64,000 nt of DNA from Cenococcum geophilum 1.58 (lineage: Eukaryota > Ascomycota > Dothideomycetes > Gloniales > Gloniaceae): the NCBI GenBank assembly GCA_001692895.1, contig KV748192.1, positions 806,001-870,000 of the forward strand, read 5' to 3'. Below the pieces are notes generated by a model. The model did not search any database and was not told where the DNA came from. It saw only the letters and a program-made list of their open reading frames with translations. Shown piece by piece: positions 39,374 through 51,157 of this stretch. How positions within the stretch are numbered: position 1 is the stretch's first letter; each line of letters starts with the position of its first letter. The position numbers and the translations under genes are program-made.

Positions 39374-42300
39374 GGTTTCGAGGGACTGTACATATATGCA
39401 CAATAGCGATATAGCGGTGTAAGTGATTTGATGAAGAACTCACAGAACGGGCTATATCTGGATGACAATGCAATGCTCCTTTAAGAACTCGCTTCTGATT
39501 GGCCGACCGAAAAACAAGGCGGACTTCTATTTGGACTAGGCGAACAGCCAGGCTGGGTGAGTTGTGGGTATCGCTTATAGGGTGGTCACTGTGGTGCGCA
39601 TATGCAAGCCAACCATTCTTTGTTGTCTCGCAGCCTTCCAAGCCTTCCAATCAGCTTGTCTCGGGTGATGCGGCTGTGACTCGAAATGTGCGTGGTGTTC
39701 GAGATTGAAGCCACAGAGATTGGACTCTTCAGGAGATTAGTAATATACATAAATTCTGATAGATATGATCATCTGGCCTTATCATCCCACGCGGGTTCTG
39801 TTATTGGCAGTTAGTACAAATCCGTGAGAGAAAGAGACGATCACGATATACTTGCTTTTTTAAGTTTCAAGAATATGGGTTCTCCGTCATTCTCTATTGA
39901 AGTTCGTAGCGCCACTGTTTCGAAACGTAATCCAGATTGACCTGAAACTTCACGCACAGTCAGACTATCAGAATGGCATTAAATGGTTTCCTAGGAGGGC
40001 AAAGGATTACGATATTCAAGCAAAAGATTTTTTTTTGGAACCGCTAAGACAGCGTCGGGGGCAAATTTTTGGGTCATTGAGAAAGTCTACCTCACAGAGA
40101 ATGTCATCCTAAAGTGACCTTTTCTGATCGAAAGTTTCAATGAAAATCATCGTACCTATACTCTCACTAAGGATGAAATAACACAATGGGGAGGTGGCAA
40201 GAGAGTAACAGAAGAGAATCTTCGACATGNAAAGAAATGATTGGAGGGGTTCGCAGACTTCGAAAGACTGAGGTCGCGCTTTCGAATCTTAGTGTAAACC
40301 AACAGTGGAGAGTCATCTGTCTGTTGAGAATGTTTTTGCTTTCACCAGTTTCGCAGGCTATGCCTCTCGCGTGATCGGGGTGTCCTCAATCATTTGAATG
40401 TTCAGGTTAAATCGCAGTCCGCGTAAACTTCGGCAAGAGCACTCAGCTGAACGGAATACGGTCAAAGAAGCCTCCTGGCTTAAAAAGACTTTAAGAAACA
40501 TTTGTGGATGGACTGTTAACATATACCTTTTGATAGATTATGTAAGAAAGTTAGCTATGGATGAGACGACCTCCCCAGTCAGCCCGTTTTTCTGACGAAC
40601 TTAGTCCTATAAGGAACTTCCAGCACACCCATCCAAAGTCCAATTAGGTATGATGTTCCCCTTTCTTTGATTGATCAGTTTTGAGCCCACTCAGGAAAGA
40701 AGACAGAAACGGCTCAAATCTGCTCGGAAAGCATAAAGACTGAGAGCACTATTCACAGTGGCATCTTCCTCAAGGTCGACTATGATTCCTAGTAACGATA
40801 ATCAGCTAGCCCCTGCGTTCTCTACAGCTAGAAGATGCAGTTACAATTTCGGTCATCCGGCTAAGAACAAACATAACCTAAGGTTGCGAAGAGTGATGTA
40901 TTAAATTGTTACCAAAAGAAACTTAATTGGTAACAGTAAGTCTATAAAGAGTTGGCAAACTCGTGAACCTTGATCGACTTAAGGAGAATCCATTTTCGTG
41001 GAGATGATAGAAATGATTTCAGGGTCTCGCTGCGGCGGGCATCCGGGAAACGGGACTTATGAAAAATAATTGTGTTACTCGGACATCACAATTCCTCAAG
41101 CACTCGCTGTTCCCGATCGATACGGCTTTTGGAAAATTTGCCCAGTTTCCCTCCTTTCACCTTGAAACGCTGGTACGTGCGGTTCTGCAGGCCTTGGGAT
41201 ATTTTCTTTCGTGGACTCCTCTGCATCGGATGCCATGGATCCTTTCAGACCATTAGCCTTTAATCTTCCGATAGATAATGAGGTATATTAGAATTAACCA
41301 GCGTGGCCACTGCTCGAGTAGAGGGCGCCGAGGGGCAGGTGCGGACAGCTTAGGCCAAGCAATGGCGAGGAGTTTCCCCGGGGTAATGACGGAGATATTT
41401 GCAACCCAAGGCCGGAGAAAACAAGTGGGGGTTCGACTGAGCACTGGAGATTTCAGTAGAGAAGCGGCGAACTGCTGGCGAACCGTTCCGACGGAATAGA
41501 AGGCGAGATAAAGTGCTAGAGGCGTAGAGAAACCAGGGAGGGGTTTCCTGCTAAGAGAAAGTATTTGCTGCCCCAAGAAGCGTTCTGAAATGGATGCACC
41601 CAAATGAATACAATGATAACAGTCTGGATGCTCCAGCAAATCTCTAATAGCAGCAACAGTATCCTAACACAGATCGACCCCAGTAAAGCCGAGACAGAAA
41701 TATTCGCAGGCAGAGTGAGGTCAAATTTGACGTGGTCAAACTGACGTCTTGGCATGGTTTAGCGCGATCCTCGTGCCTTGTCAAAGCTATTTCTTTATTC
41801 TTGATCCAGCTCAAGTGAAACTAGTTCTTCCAGTCTCTAAACAACGTTCAGTCTTAGTGTCAAGAGTATTCAGCAGGGCTCGAAAGATAATTGAGGCAAT
41901 CAGCTCGCTTGTATAGCTAGAGAACAGGATATTGGTGTCGAGAACGTTCAGAGAGATTTGCGCTGCGACTTTCGCGAAAATGAAATTCAAGTAATCCATA
42001 GAGATACTCAAATCGAAAGTTTTAGACGAGCAGATTGACTACGACGTATAACACTGAAGCAAGTGTTAGCCTTTCCATTACCATACTAAGTCTCTTGTTT
42101 TGCTTGAAATGAAAATATCTACCAACCGATACAAAGAGACCAAGAATGATTTCGAAGTTGATGAGGGAAGTTGTGAGGCAACCCAACCTGTTTACCGCTT
42201 ATGGTATCATACACCAATGTCGATGTCCAGCCTTATACAAGCTTTCAAGAATCCAGCTCACACAAGGCGGCAAGCACAATAAGTGAGTAAAGAGGAATTG

Positions 42301-43954
42301 CTCGAACTACACCGTCACGTTTTACGGGTCTCATATCCGGTGGCCTGTACGGAAAGACCAGTTAGCGACGGTTCGGATCTTTTTAGAGTGAACATACAGA
42401 ATCCTCACACTCATTTTCCTCCTCGATTTGCATATCCATTTGCATGAGATATGGCTGCTTTCTTGTAGTCATCATTCATGGCAGGGAGAGATCTTTCTAA
42501 CCAAGAAAATTTCTTATGTTAGGGAGAACTTGAATTCTCTGAGCTTTGAAGAGAGCTACGGTAAGCCAATTGATGTAGGGGCCGTGAAGTCTGATCTGGT
42601 CAACGGTCATCGCATTGAGCAGTTAGCGAAGCATAGGGTCGTTCGGATCAGTAATAGTTGGTTTCGCAGCAAACATATAAGTGTGAAATGTTATTAAAGC
42701 AGTTGGTTTCAGTTTGTTTGTCTCTAGAAAGGAATGTCGTAAAGAATGAATGAGGGGAAAGATGAAGTTGGATGTCGACAAACGGAGACGAAGATCGCAA
42801 CAGCAAGGTCCATGGTTTAGCGCGACCAGCCCTTACTTTAGTCTTTTCATTTGCGTTCAGCTAGGTCCCTACAAGCACAAAATGGGACCACTTCGACGCA
42901 TTGCTGCCCTTAGTCAAATAATACTAAGCCTCCACAGGGAAGTAGAACTTCATACGTGTCCATAAACAAGAATATCCTAATGCCGGCTGTAACGACTGTG
43001 AGAGAGTATGCCGTTTGTCGCTTCCGACAAATAGTATGAACACACAGCTTGGACATCCAGGACTACGCATTCGGCGCTTATGCATTCACAAGCACGTTTG
43101 ATTTTGCTGACTAAAATTCGGACCAGCAGACCACCTTCGGGCTATCAACCCGTAAAATAATCCCACATCATCAAATACACTTACCCAATCAGAATGTCAA
43201 GGCTAAGTGCGGACGCCTGGAGACTGAAACTCAAATGGGAACATGACATGACCAAGAAACTGTATGCAACTGCTTATTGGAATATGCATAATACGAACAA
43301 ATATTTGGCAAAACGAGAGCGTCTAACATCAGTCAATTCCCCCCCGATATCGTACCACGATGGAAAGAGGGATTCACAAGCAAAATGCGCCACGTTGCAG
43401 TAAGAAAACAAAATATCAATACACGCATCATGCACCTTGCACAGCACAGGGTTTATGACTTAGAGTTAAAACGCTCATTCGGTGCTAGATGAAATATTAA
43501 ACCTTACTTGCAGTCAATGTTTTAACCTTGGTTAACCGAAGATCACTGGATTGATTGGAATAGGATTATAGTTCTAAAACTTTTGTGTTTCTATCCCAAT
43601 AATTGAATGCCTCAATCATTTCAAATCTTTTTTTTTTTTGAAATCATACACTGTTTTAGGTGCCCAAAAAGCGCAATGCCGGGTCTTCTATTATATAGAG
43701 AGCTTGCCTACAAACAACAGCTCAACCAAATAAACAAAAGAGACCCAAGCCGTTCCCCCTGTTATATTCCACCTCCTAAGGGGACTTCTACCGTATCCCT
43801 TAACCCGTTGATTTAGGTTCTACAGTTATCGATAAGGGGCCAGCCAATCGGAGAACCCTGTTCAATGCAAGTGCCCAGTCAAATCCAGTAGCGAATTCTC
43901 TAAGGACCCCAACGGGTTGAGGGATAGCGTATCCAAAGCCACATGCACTATATA
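39374..43954. other. Long gene-poor stretch with only scraps of coding potential
   Basis: No frame exceeds about 130 codons. Around 40,130-40,230 one frame reads ENHRTYTLTKDEITQWGGG and similar scraps continue to about 40,600 through frame changes, which could be a decayed gene. I cannot assign a family. One N lies at 40,210. The 128-codon minus-strand frame at 41,253-41,639 has no recognised motif. At 43,791-43,810 and 43,910-43,929 a 20-bp imperfect inverted pair (TATCCCTTAACCCGTTG type) occurs just left of the MITE at 43,955. Confidence 0.4.
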
Positions 43955-44138
43955 CACCGTCTCGGCGCATCCGGTTGAAAGCGTGTATTGATCACGCTAA
44001 CTAAAATGCGTACATTCCTACCCAAAAGCAGGTAAAATAACGTTAAAATGGCCGTGCTTATTACTTCAAAAGGTATAAATTCTATCGTTTAATCACCAAG
44101 ATCGACACGCGCTTTCAACCGGATGCGCCAAGACGGTG
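43955..44138. mobile_element. MITE with 39-bp terminal inverted repeats
   Basis: The left arm 43,955-43,993 begins CACCGTCTCGGCGCATCCGG. The reverse complement of 44,100-44,138 begins CACCGTCTTGGCGCATCCGG, and the arms match through GGTTGAAAGCG and on to GATC with a few mismatches. The unit is 184 bp with no coding capacity. TA precedes the left end and AA follows the right end, so a mutated TA target duplication is possible but not shown. It is a different family from the elements at 32,653 and 37,398. Confidence 0.65.
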
Positions 44139-45780
44139 AAATCAGGAGGCCATACGCTAATCTATGCACGGCTCCTAATGAAATCCTATCCTCCCGCTAA
44201 CCAACCGATCCGTCGGGTACCTTGGTAGGATTCCCCGCCTTGGCTAGGCGTTTTAGTTTTTTACTCAGTGAACTGCATAACTTTTTGGATGAGGGAATCT
44301 TCTCTTGTAAGCAGACTAGACAAGAATCAGAAGACTACCACTGTAATTGATTTATTTTCTTATCTGGTAGCACGGCTTCATTTTTCTCATCCCTCACAAT
44401 GGCTGAGTGGCGTACATCTTCAGTGGATTGATCAAGACGCTTGAGAACACTCTTTCCCAGCCCTTGATTTTGTGGAGATTAGAAAAACTAACCTCAGCTG
44501 AAAAGTTTATTGACATACCTACTGATCGCTGTACGGGCACCAACCTTTGGACTGTTGAATGCTCTAGAGATTCTAATTGGGGTTTGTGGCATCGAGGGGT
44601 TGACTTTCTGCGGTGGGATACTTTTGTTGAGCATTTTGGATAGAATATTTTCTTGGTTTATAGAGATCCGTATTAAGTATTTAGGCGCTGCCCTATAGAA
44701 AATGCGGTAAGTATAGTTGTATTTACATACGAAATCGACTGCCTGCCTAGGCTGCTCAATGTTCATACATGTACAGTATGTCTGCTCCTGCAGTCCTGTG
44801 GTGTTATCTAAAAACACTACCAGGGACGCAGCTTCCCCTGGCAGTTTGTCTTCGAAGTGACTAAGTATTGAATTGTATCATTATGTTTTATAGCAAAATC
44901 AAGTCATCCCTTTTTGTTGCTCTGTTTATGCCTTCTGTTTTGAGTAGTACTGTCCGTTGTGCACAGTCCTCATACTATTTGTTCTGTGGAGGACTTCTTC
45001 ACCCCTGGCATTCTCTCACAGAGTTTCTTCACATATGTTATGGCAGTAGCTTTTGGCCAGCTAAACACTCCTTTAGTAGCCATTAAACTTTTTATTTCAA
45101 TAGCCTGCAGCTCTGCACAGGTTGCTTGCCCTATTCTCTGCATACTGGAGGCGCCAATCATTAGAACGCCTCTGTAACATTAGGAACATATGGAACCCAT
45201 ACAACCCCTTCGTGAATTCTATAGCCGGCAGCAGCCATTGTACCTCAAGAATGGGGTGAAATACGGTGGCAGAGTCGGCCGATTAAAGTAAAATGTGCTA
45301 GTCGTAGAAAGTGGACTTGTTAGAAGGAAAGCCTCCTGCACGCTAACCATATGATGCATAAAGGGGCTATGGGCATGTGAAGAACAAAAATACACGCTAT
45401 TTACTCAACAGAGACGTTGAGGTTTCGGAACGTTTCTTTCGTTGTCCTTATCATTGTTGATTGAATAAAGCGAGATTTAATGTCTGGCGGTGAAATACCG
45501 ACCTCAACCAGTGGAACGCGAACCCTTGTTTCATTAGTGATTACGGGACATCGGCTTTACGACAAGGTTGTCATTGTTTTCAGACGAAATTGTATTGGTC
45601 TATCTGTTTACGACTACTGTTGCTCACGCCACGTCTGCTAGCAACGCCCTTCACGACTTTCTCGTAACAGGTGTATTTGACGATTCCGACCAGTCATACA
45701 ACTAAATCTTCGAACCCCATAGTTCTCACCCAGTCAGCTTCCACACTTACGAATCCGATGACGCCAACTCTCAGCAGCAC
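44139..45780. other. Intergenic, no gene recognised
   Basis: Several overlapping short frames on both strands (for example 44,407-44,643 plus, 44,494-44,817 minus and 44,970-45,161 minus) lack motifs and coherent continuation. Nothing is supported. Confidence 0.4.
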
Positions 45781-46981
45781 TCAAGCGCTCACCTTATCCT
45801 TCTCCAAATCTGCAATCTGCAAAACCGCCTTCCCGAAATTCTCGCCCTTCAGCATACCCAAGAACCCGTCGATAGCATTGTCAATGCCGACAGTGACGCT
45901 CTGTTGGACCTTAAAACTACCATCCGCGATCCACTTCTGCAGATTCTCCTGATGCTCGGCATGGTACTTCGGGCCCATGTTTGCATCGCTAACAATGAAA
46001 CCTTGCATCTTGATACGCTTGCCCACAATTTGGATAAGGTTGCGGATCGGATACTGCTCTTCGGGTCGGAGGTTATACTGGGAGACCATGCCACAGGCGA
46101 CTGTTTTAAATCGTCAGCACTTCTCTTGCATATTCTCGAGACTCTGCACCCCTAAGACTCTGCAACCCCAGGGTACCCCTTTCTCCCCTAATTGCGATGT
46201 CGAAATGATCGAAAGCTAACGTACTTATCTTGCCAAACTGATTCATATGGTTCAGCGCCGCCTCCAGCTGCTCACCACCGACGTTCTCATAATAGATATC
46301 GAGCCCCTGCGGCGCAATCCTCTTCAACGCATCCGCAGGATTCTCCTTCTTATAGTTAAACCCGCCATCAAAGCCCAGCTCTTTGATGATGAAGTCAAGC
46401 TTCTTATCATCTCCAACGCTGCCGTACACCTTCAATCCCTCGTGCTTCGCCAACTGCCCAACAATCTGTCCTACCGCACCGCTCGCCGCAGATATGAATA
46501 TCGTCTCGCCCTTCTTTGGTTGCCCGATCTCGTAGAATGATGAGTAGGCCGTTAGGCCCGGCATGCCCAGCGCGCCAGTGAACACTTTCGGGTCAAGATT
46601 ATACGGGTTATCGAGCTTGCGCGCCTTCTCGACGAATGACGCGTCGAGCACCGAGTATTCCTCCGTGGGCGTGACATCTTGCGAAATGATGACATCACCG
46701 GGTGAAAATTTGGGTGTAGAGGATTTAAGGACTTTGGAAACGGTGCGGTTCGTGATGGGCTTGCCGAGCTCGAAGGGTGCAGAGTAGGACTTTATCTCAG
46801 AAGAGCGCATTCGGCCGCGCTGGTAGGGATCGAAGGAGACATAATAGTTTTTGGTGGTTATGCCGCCTTCCGGTGGATTGGTCTCGAGGTCGAAGGGACG
46901 GTCTTCAATGATGAGATCTTGTCCCGGTACGGGCCAGCCGCTTGGGACTTTCTTGAAGATAACACCTTTGTTTTGAACCAT
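45781..46981 (-). CDS. NADPH-dependent alkene/alkenal reductase (medium-chain dehydrogenase family)
   Basis: This cytosolic MDR-superfamily enzyme is related to leukotriene B4 12-hydroxydehydrogenase, prostaglandin reductase and plant/yeast double-bond reductases. They use NADPH to reduce the C=C bond of alpha,beta-unsaturated carbonyls and need no zinc. Exon 1 (46,981-46,225) and exon 2 (46,100-45,781) flank a 124-bp intron (donor GTACGT, branch GCTGACG, acceptor CAG) and encode 358 residues, the usual family length. The nucleotide-binding motif AASGAVG is at about 165-171. The YYVSFDPYQRGRM region (about 46-58) and YENVGGE (about 230-236) are also family features. Splicing gives GKIIACGMVSQYNL, conserved in the family. 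The substrate cannot be told from sequence. No operon-like partner is present. It looks intact. Confidence 0.92.
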
Positions 46982-48174
46982 TGCGATAGAGGAGTCAGTG
47001 GACCTGTGAAGTGTCCAATGGCGAAATATTGGGGCTCTCGAATGGATTTAAGCTAAATACACGGATGAGGCGGAAAACTGCTAGTACTATAGCAAACAGA
47101 ATTTTCTTAGTAGCACGGAGCTGGGAGCTGGCGCCGGTGAGCTCTTCCAAGATATGGAGACTGCTTAGAAATATCAAGGACGATGCCTAGGTATACCGCT
47201 CATTGCATCATTAAAATATGGCAGGCCAGACCTGCCACTTACAGGGTTTGCACCGTGGAGGGAAATCTTTGGAATGGCTGTTCTAGCTTTCCAGCATCTT
47301 AGATACATGGTTGGCTTCCTGTTAAGTCTCGAGACTCGGTGTATGTTTCCTGTTTAGCTCGTACTCCGTTCTCAAAGCATGGTTGTTGAAGGTGTAACAA
47401 GTGGGTGTAAGCTTGAAGAGTGGACAGCCCCGCGATGGCAACTGACATTATGCCTCGGTGAATCTCATCTGTTGTCCTACCAGCTACCAAAATTTTAGTA
47501 ATCTAATCCCCGTAGCAAATCCACCAGGCCACACCAGAAAACCTTTTAGTAATCGGGAGAGCCACTGATTCTCCGCATTCATGCAGTTGATCGTAGAACG
47601 GCTTCAGCACGCGGCTTGCGGAGCATGAAAAGCGCCGACGCCACGGACGAAAACGTTATGAAACTCGGAACGGGATCGGAGCATCTGCTTTCGCGTCACG
47701 GTAATTGGAGCTTGAGGATGATAGTAGCAGTTATATGGTTATTATCTGATTACACAATGGTTATGATGCGTTGTGCTGTACTTCTAAACCAGGGGATGCA
47801 ATGTTGCCGATAAAGTAGCCCACGCGCTGGAATACGTCGCCATCCTTTCGTGAAGAGGCCAGGCCCCATACGGTTTCTGCAAGCTCAGCATCAGCATCTA
47901 AAGAAGCATGGGGCAAGCATCTCGCAAACATGAGACACCAAAAAATGCCATGTTTGGCGGACGCCGCAGGACTACTGTCACTATTATCCGGTGACCTTTC
48001 AGCATCTAGCAGGATTTACCTAGAATAAGAAATAATTTGGGCGGGCGAAAACTAATCTGCGGTCTATCCTAGGTACATCTGATTTTAGATATCCGAGCAT
48101 ATATAACGAGCCGCTCACAACGCGTTAGAAAGGTGCAGAGGGAATGGCAGGAATGACTTCACAGCTTAATATCT
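46982..48174. other. Intergenic, no gene recognised
   Basis: This is the upstream region of the reductase gene and the downstream flank of the HET relic. Short frames only. Confidence 0.4.
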
Positions 48175-49065
48175 TCATGGCTGGTTCAAACCATCCACAC
48201 TGGCCTGCTTGAAAAGAAACGGCTCTATTAAGGCACACCTAGGACCACGAGGGAGAGTGCCACATTTCGGGTCGGCTCGTAGTTTCTGGCGCCATCCAAG
48301 ACAGCTCATGCAGCAATTGCTTCTTCCATAGGCCAGTAAGATAGCTGCCCTGCATTGCATCCCAGAAGTATGACACAATTCCCGAAAGTGCAGGCAGTTC
48401 ATCCATAGGATTCGTAAGTCGTCTACTCGAATAGTCCTTCGCGACCAACTCCCAAGTCCGGAAGTGCTACGGGAGTCACTCCGCTCGTTGAGAGTCGTAA
48501 GTCGAAAGCATATCGGCGGATTGCACGCTAAGGATAGAACGAATAATCCTTCCGTCAGGAGTAAGACGGATCGTTCATAGGGCTTAAATCGACGTCTTCG
48601 CCGCTGACGCATTTCCAAATACACACTTTCGGCCGTAGACAAGAAGGCGAGGAGCTAGGACGGTTTCCGGGAGCGTCCAGGCCCTCTCATGGGGTGGTTC
48701 CCGGTCGAGTTCTGTTCCTTTCTGAGAAAGTAGAATATTCCCAATGCGACCGTCCTCAAGGCGCAAAGGAAGGCTGATAACCGTTGATTGGTTGTCGTAG
48801 ACTTCCAGAAAGCCTTGTTCTGAACTACTAGCGCTTGCGGTAACGATCGTGAGATATGAGTTTTGAAAGACTTGGTGCATATGTGCCATTTCTCTCTCTT
48901 TGCCTTCAACAGAATCTTAAACTATGCAAAGCGCATCAATCCAGAGATATAGTAGGCCCAAGTTCCTGGTTGTTTTTACAGCATCCCGTAAAGTTCGAGG
49001 TAAATCAAAGAACAGAATATTACGGATGTGTTTCACAACTGTTCTCGAAGTTGTAACAACTGGCT
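48175..49065 (-). pseudogene. HET (heterokaryon incompatibility) domain protein, degraded fragment
   Basis: Minus-strand reading from about 49,040 downward follows the HET domain. It runs LPRTLRDAVKTTRNLG, then LLYLWIDALCI (about 48,960-48,923), then MAHMHQVFQNSYLTIVTASAS (48,889 on). RAWTLPETVLAPRLLVYG follows (about 48,680-48,630), and in another frame RRLTNPMDELPALSGI (about 48,420-48,380). A final piece after a likely small intron reads ASVDG. Family proteins have this order of LPxTxRDA, LWIDxLCI, RAWxxQE, DKLPALSGIA and SWSWASVDG. The N-terminal part of the domain was not found, a stop follows LCIV, and the frame changes between blocks. So it is probably a truncated, inactive copy. Intact HET proteins trigger a cell-death response on fusion of unlike strains; this copy is unlikely to act. 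The gene belongs to the host and is often amplified near repeats. Confidence 0.75.
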
Positions 49066-49906
49066 GTGATTTGCCCTAGCAATAACTCAACACTGCGTAA
49101 GGAGCAGTGGCCATTAGAAATGAAAAGATGCAGTGATTTTGGTGCAGCTGAGACATCCAAACTCTTGTAGGAAGCCTTGAATTGGAGACTGCATAAGTTT
49201 TGTGCGCTTCGTTACAATGATTTATCCACCCTCGAGCCAGAGAGAAAGAATTAGAGGTGCCCCCCTATCAAGTACGAGTCTCCGGCTTTAGATGAACTCT
49301 GCTAAAGGATCACCTAAAATTCTTGTAAGCCATTAACTTCATAGTACCTATGTTACTCTCACCAATGCAAATTCACCTTTGTCAGCCGCAACATAAAATT
49401 CCAACGTCCCTGCGAACAGATTGCTTGATCTAGTCACACTTAAGGTCCTATAAGAGTCTCTGAGCTGGAAAGAAACAGTACTTCGGTCTCCGGCCTCAGC
49501 TTTAGATGTTCTAGATATGTTATTTTGTCCATTCGTCCCTCCTAAAGTGATTTCGCCTGCTAAGCTTTGATATTAAACTCCAACAGCATCTGACATAGCG
49601 GACATCCATCATTAGATGTCTGCGCAAGGGAGCTGCGATGGCGCCTGTGCTTTACCCCAGAGGCATCAGACAGCGGAGGGAATGGAGGGTGAAGAAGGCA
49701 TTAATTGCGGTGAATAACCTGACGCATGCTGTCTGGAGGAAGTCATTGCCGATACCAACAGAGCAGGTTGCACCAAATAAAGAAGGTAATAGGAAGAAAA
49801 GCATTGTATATTGGAATTTCAGAAAACCAAGCACGTCCCAGGCTGTTCAAGGTGGAATGAGGATTAAGCGAAAAGATGGAAGTAAAGAAATCAGGAAGGC
49901 TGGGGC
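49066..49906. other. Intergenic, no gene recognised
   Basis: A plus-strand frame of 112 codons (49,638-49,976) runs into the minisatellite and has no family motif. Nothing else is supported. Confidence 0.35.
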
Positions 49907-50018
49907 AAGGCGTGCAAGGCTCCAAGGCGCGCAAGGCTCTAAGGCGTGCAAGGCTCTAAGGCGTGCAAGGCTCTAAGGCGTCTAAGGCGTGAAAGGCTGT
50001 AAGGCGTGTAAGGCAAGG
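49907..50018. repeat. 17-bp minisatellite upstream of the Maf-like gene
   Basis: About six units of AAGGCGTGCAAGGCTCT, three of them nearly perfect (49,924-49,974), then degenerate units built from the same AAGGC word. The array ends about 190 bp before the Maf-like start codon, so it may lie in the promoter or 5' untranslated region. Confidence 0.85.
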
Positions 50019-50209
50019 TTGGACTTCCGAATTCGTCTTGTTTCTTGGCATTAACCAAACACTTCCCAGTTGAGTCGCAGCTGCGTACTGATGTTTGAAG
50101 GCCGTACGCACCTCGCTGAACGCCACACATTCTACTACGAATCTTGCACACTTTGCTGATACCTTTTTATTCATTTTGCCCAAGCCTTTTCAGCAATTGG
50201 AACATCGCA

Positions 50210-51157
50210 ATGTCAAATGCCCAATACCAATCAACTCCGACGGACCCTCCACCCTCATATGAGGACGTCTCGCAGCCAGGGTCCAGTCCTGCGGGTGCAT
50301 TAGGCCCACCTCCATCCCCACGGGGACCAGTGCCACGGCGGACATTTGCTCTGGATCTTCCTGCCCTGAATATGGTCAGAGGAAAAAGAGTTATACTAGC
50401 ATCTAAGTCACCGCGTCGGAAAGCCCTCTTAGCACAGGTAGCTATACGAGACATTTTCCGGATACCAAGTTATAAATCGGTTGCTGATATATGCACCTCA
50501 GATTGGCCTAAGAGATGCTGAGGTCATTCCTTCAACGTTCCCTGAAGACCTTCCAAAATCCCTCTCTCCCTTCGAATATGTATTGCAGACAGCAACGAAC
50601 AAATCTTTAGAGGTGTACCGTCGTGAAATCAACTCTGACAAGGGTGAACCAGCCCTCATAATAGCTGCGGATACGATTGTTGTTAACCACAGCGGAGAAA
50701 TCTTGGAGAAGCCAAAATCAGAGGTCGACCACATCAACATGTTGACTACACTAAGGGATACGGGAATTCATAAAGTCTATACGGCTGTAGCAGTAATGAC
50801 ACCACTAGAAAGCGCCAAGGATCCAGGATATGCACTGGAAACGCACGTGGAAGAGACTGCTGTCAAGTTTGATTCAGCTGGTGTGTTCATCGATTTTCAA
50901 TCCATTACTCTAGACCCATGCTAACGTTCACAGTTACCGACGCCTTGATACTTGCCTACGTTAAGACTCGCGAAGGTGCGGATAAAGCAGGAGGATACGG
51001 TATTCAGGGCACCGGGTCCATTCTGGTCGAGCGAATAGAGGGTACATTTGATAACGTCGTCGGTCTACCGCTACGAGCGACGCTGCAGCTCATCGAGAAG
51101 GTTATGCAGCCAGATGAGGGAGAGGAAGATCAGTTTGAGCATAGCGATGAAGAATGA
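50210..51157 (+). CDS. Maf-like nucleoside triphosphate pyrophosphatase
   Basis: Maf/HAM1-fold enzymes hydrolyse non-canonical or modified nucleoside triphosphates to monophosphates. Fungal members are cytosolic housekeeping or house-cleaning enzymes. Three exons, 50,210-50,437, 50,502-50,880 and 50,934-51,157, with introns of 64 and 53 bp (branches TGCTGAT and GCTAACG), encode 276 residues. After a proline-rich N-terminal extension (PPPSYEDV, a pattern common in fungal homologues) come LASKSPRR (63-70), the catalytic AADTIVV (131-137) and a C-terminal block DKAGGYGIQGTGSILVERIEGTFDNVVGLPL, in family order. The acidic tail ends DEE. The second junction restores VKFDSAVTDALI, which supports the model. 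It appears intact. Substrate choice (dTTP/UTP type or other) cannot be read from sequence. Confidence 0.92.

Noticed and set aside
41253-41639. 128-codon minus-strand frame
   Set aside because: No motif, no neighbouring exons, and a comparable open frame on the other strand.
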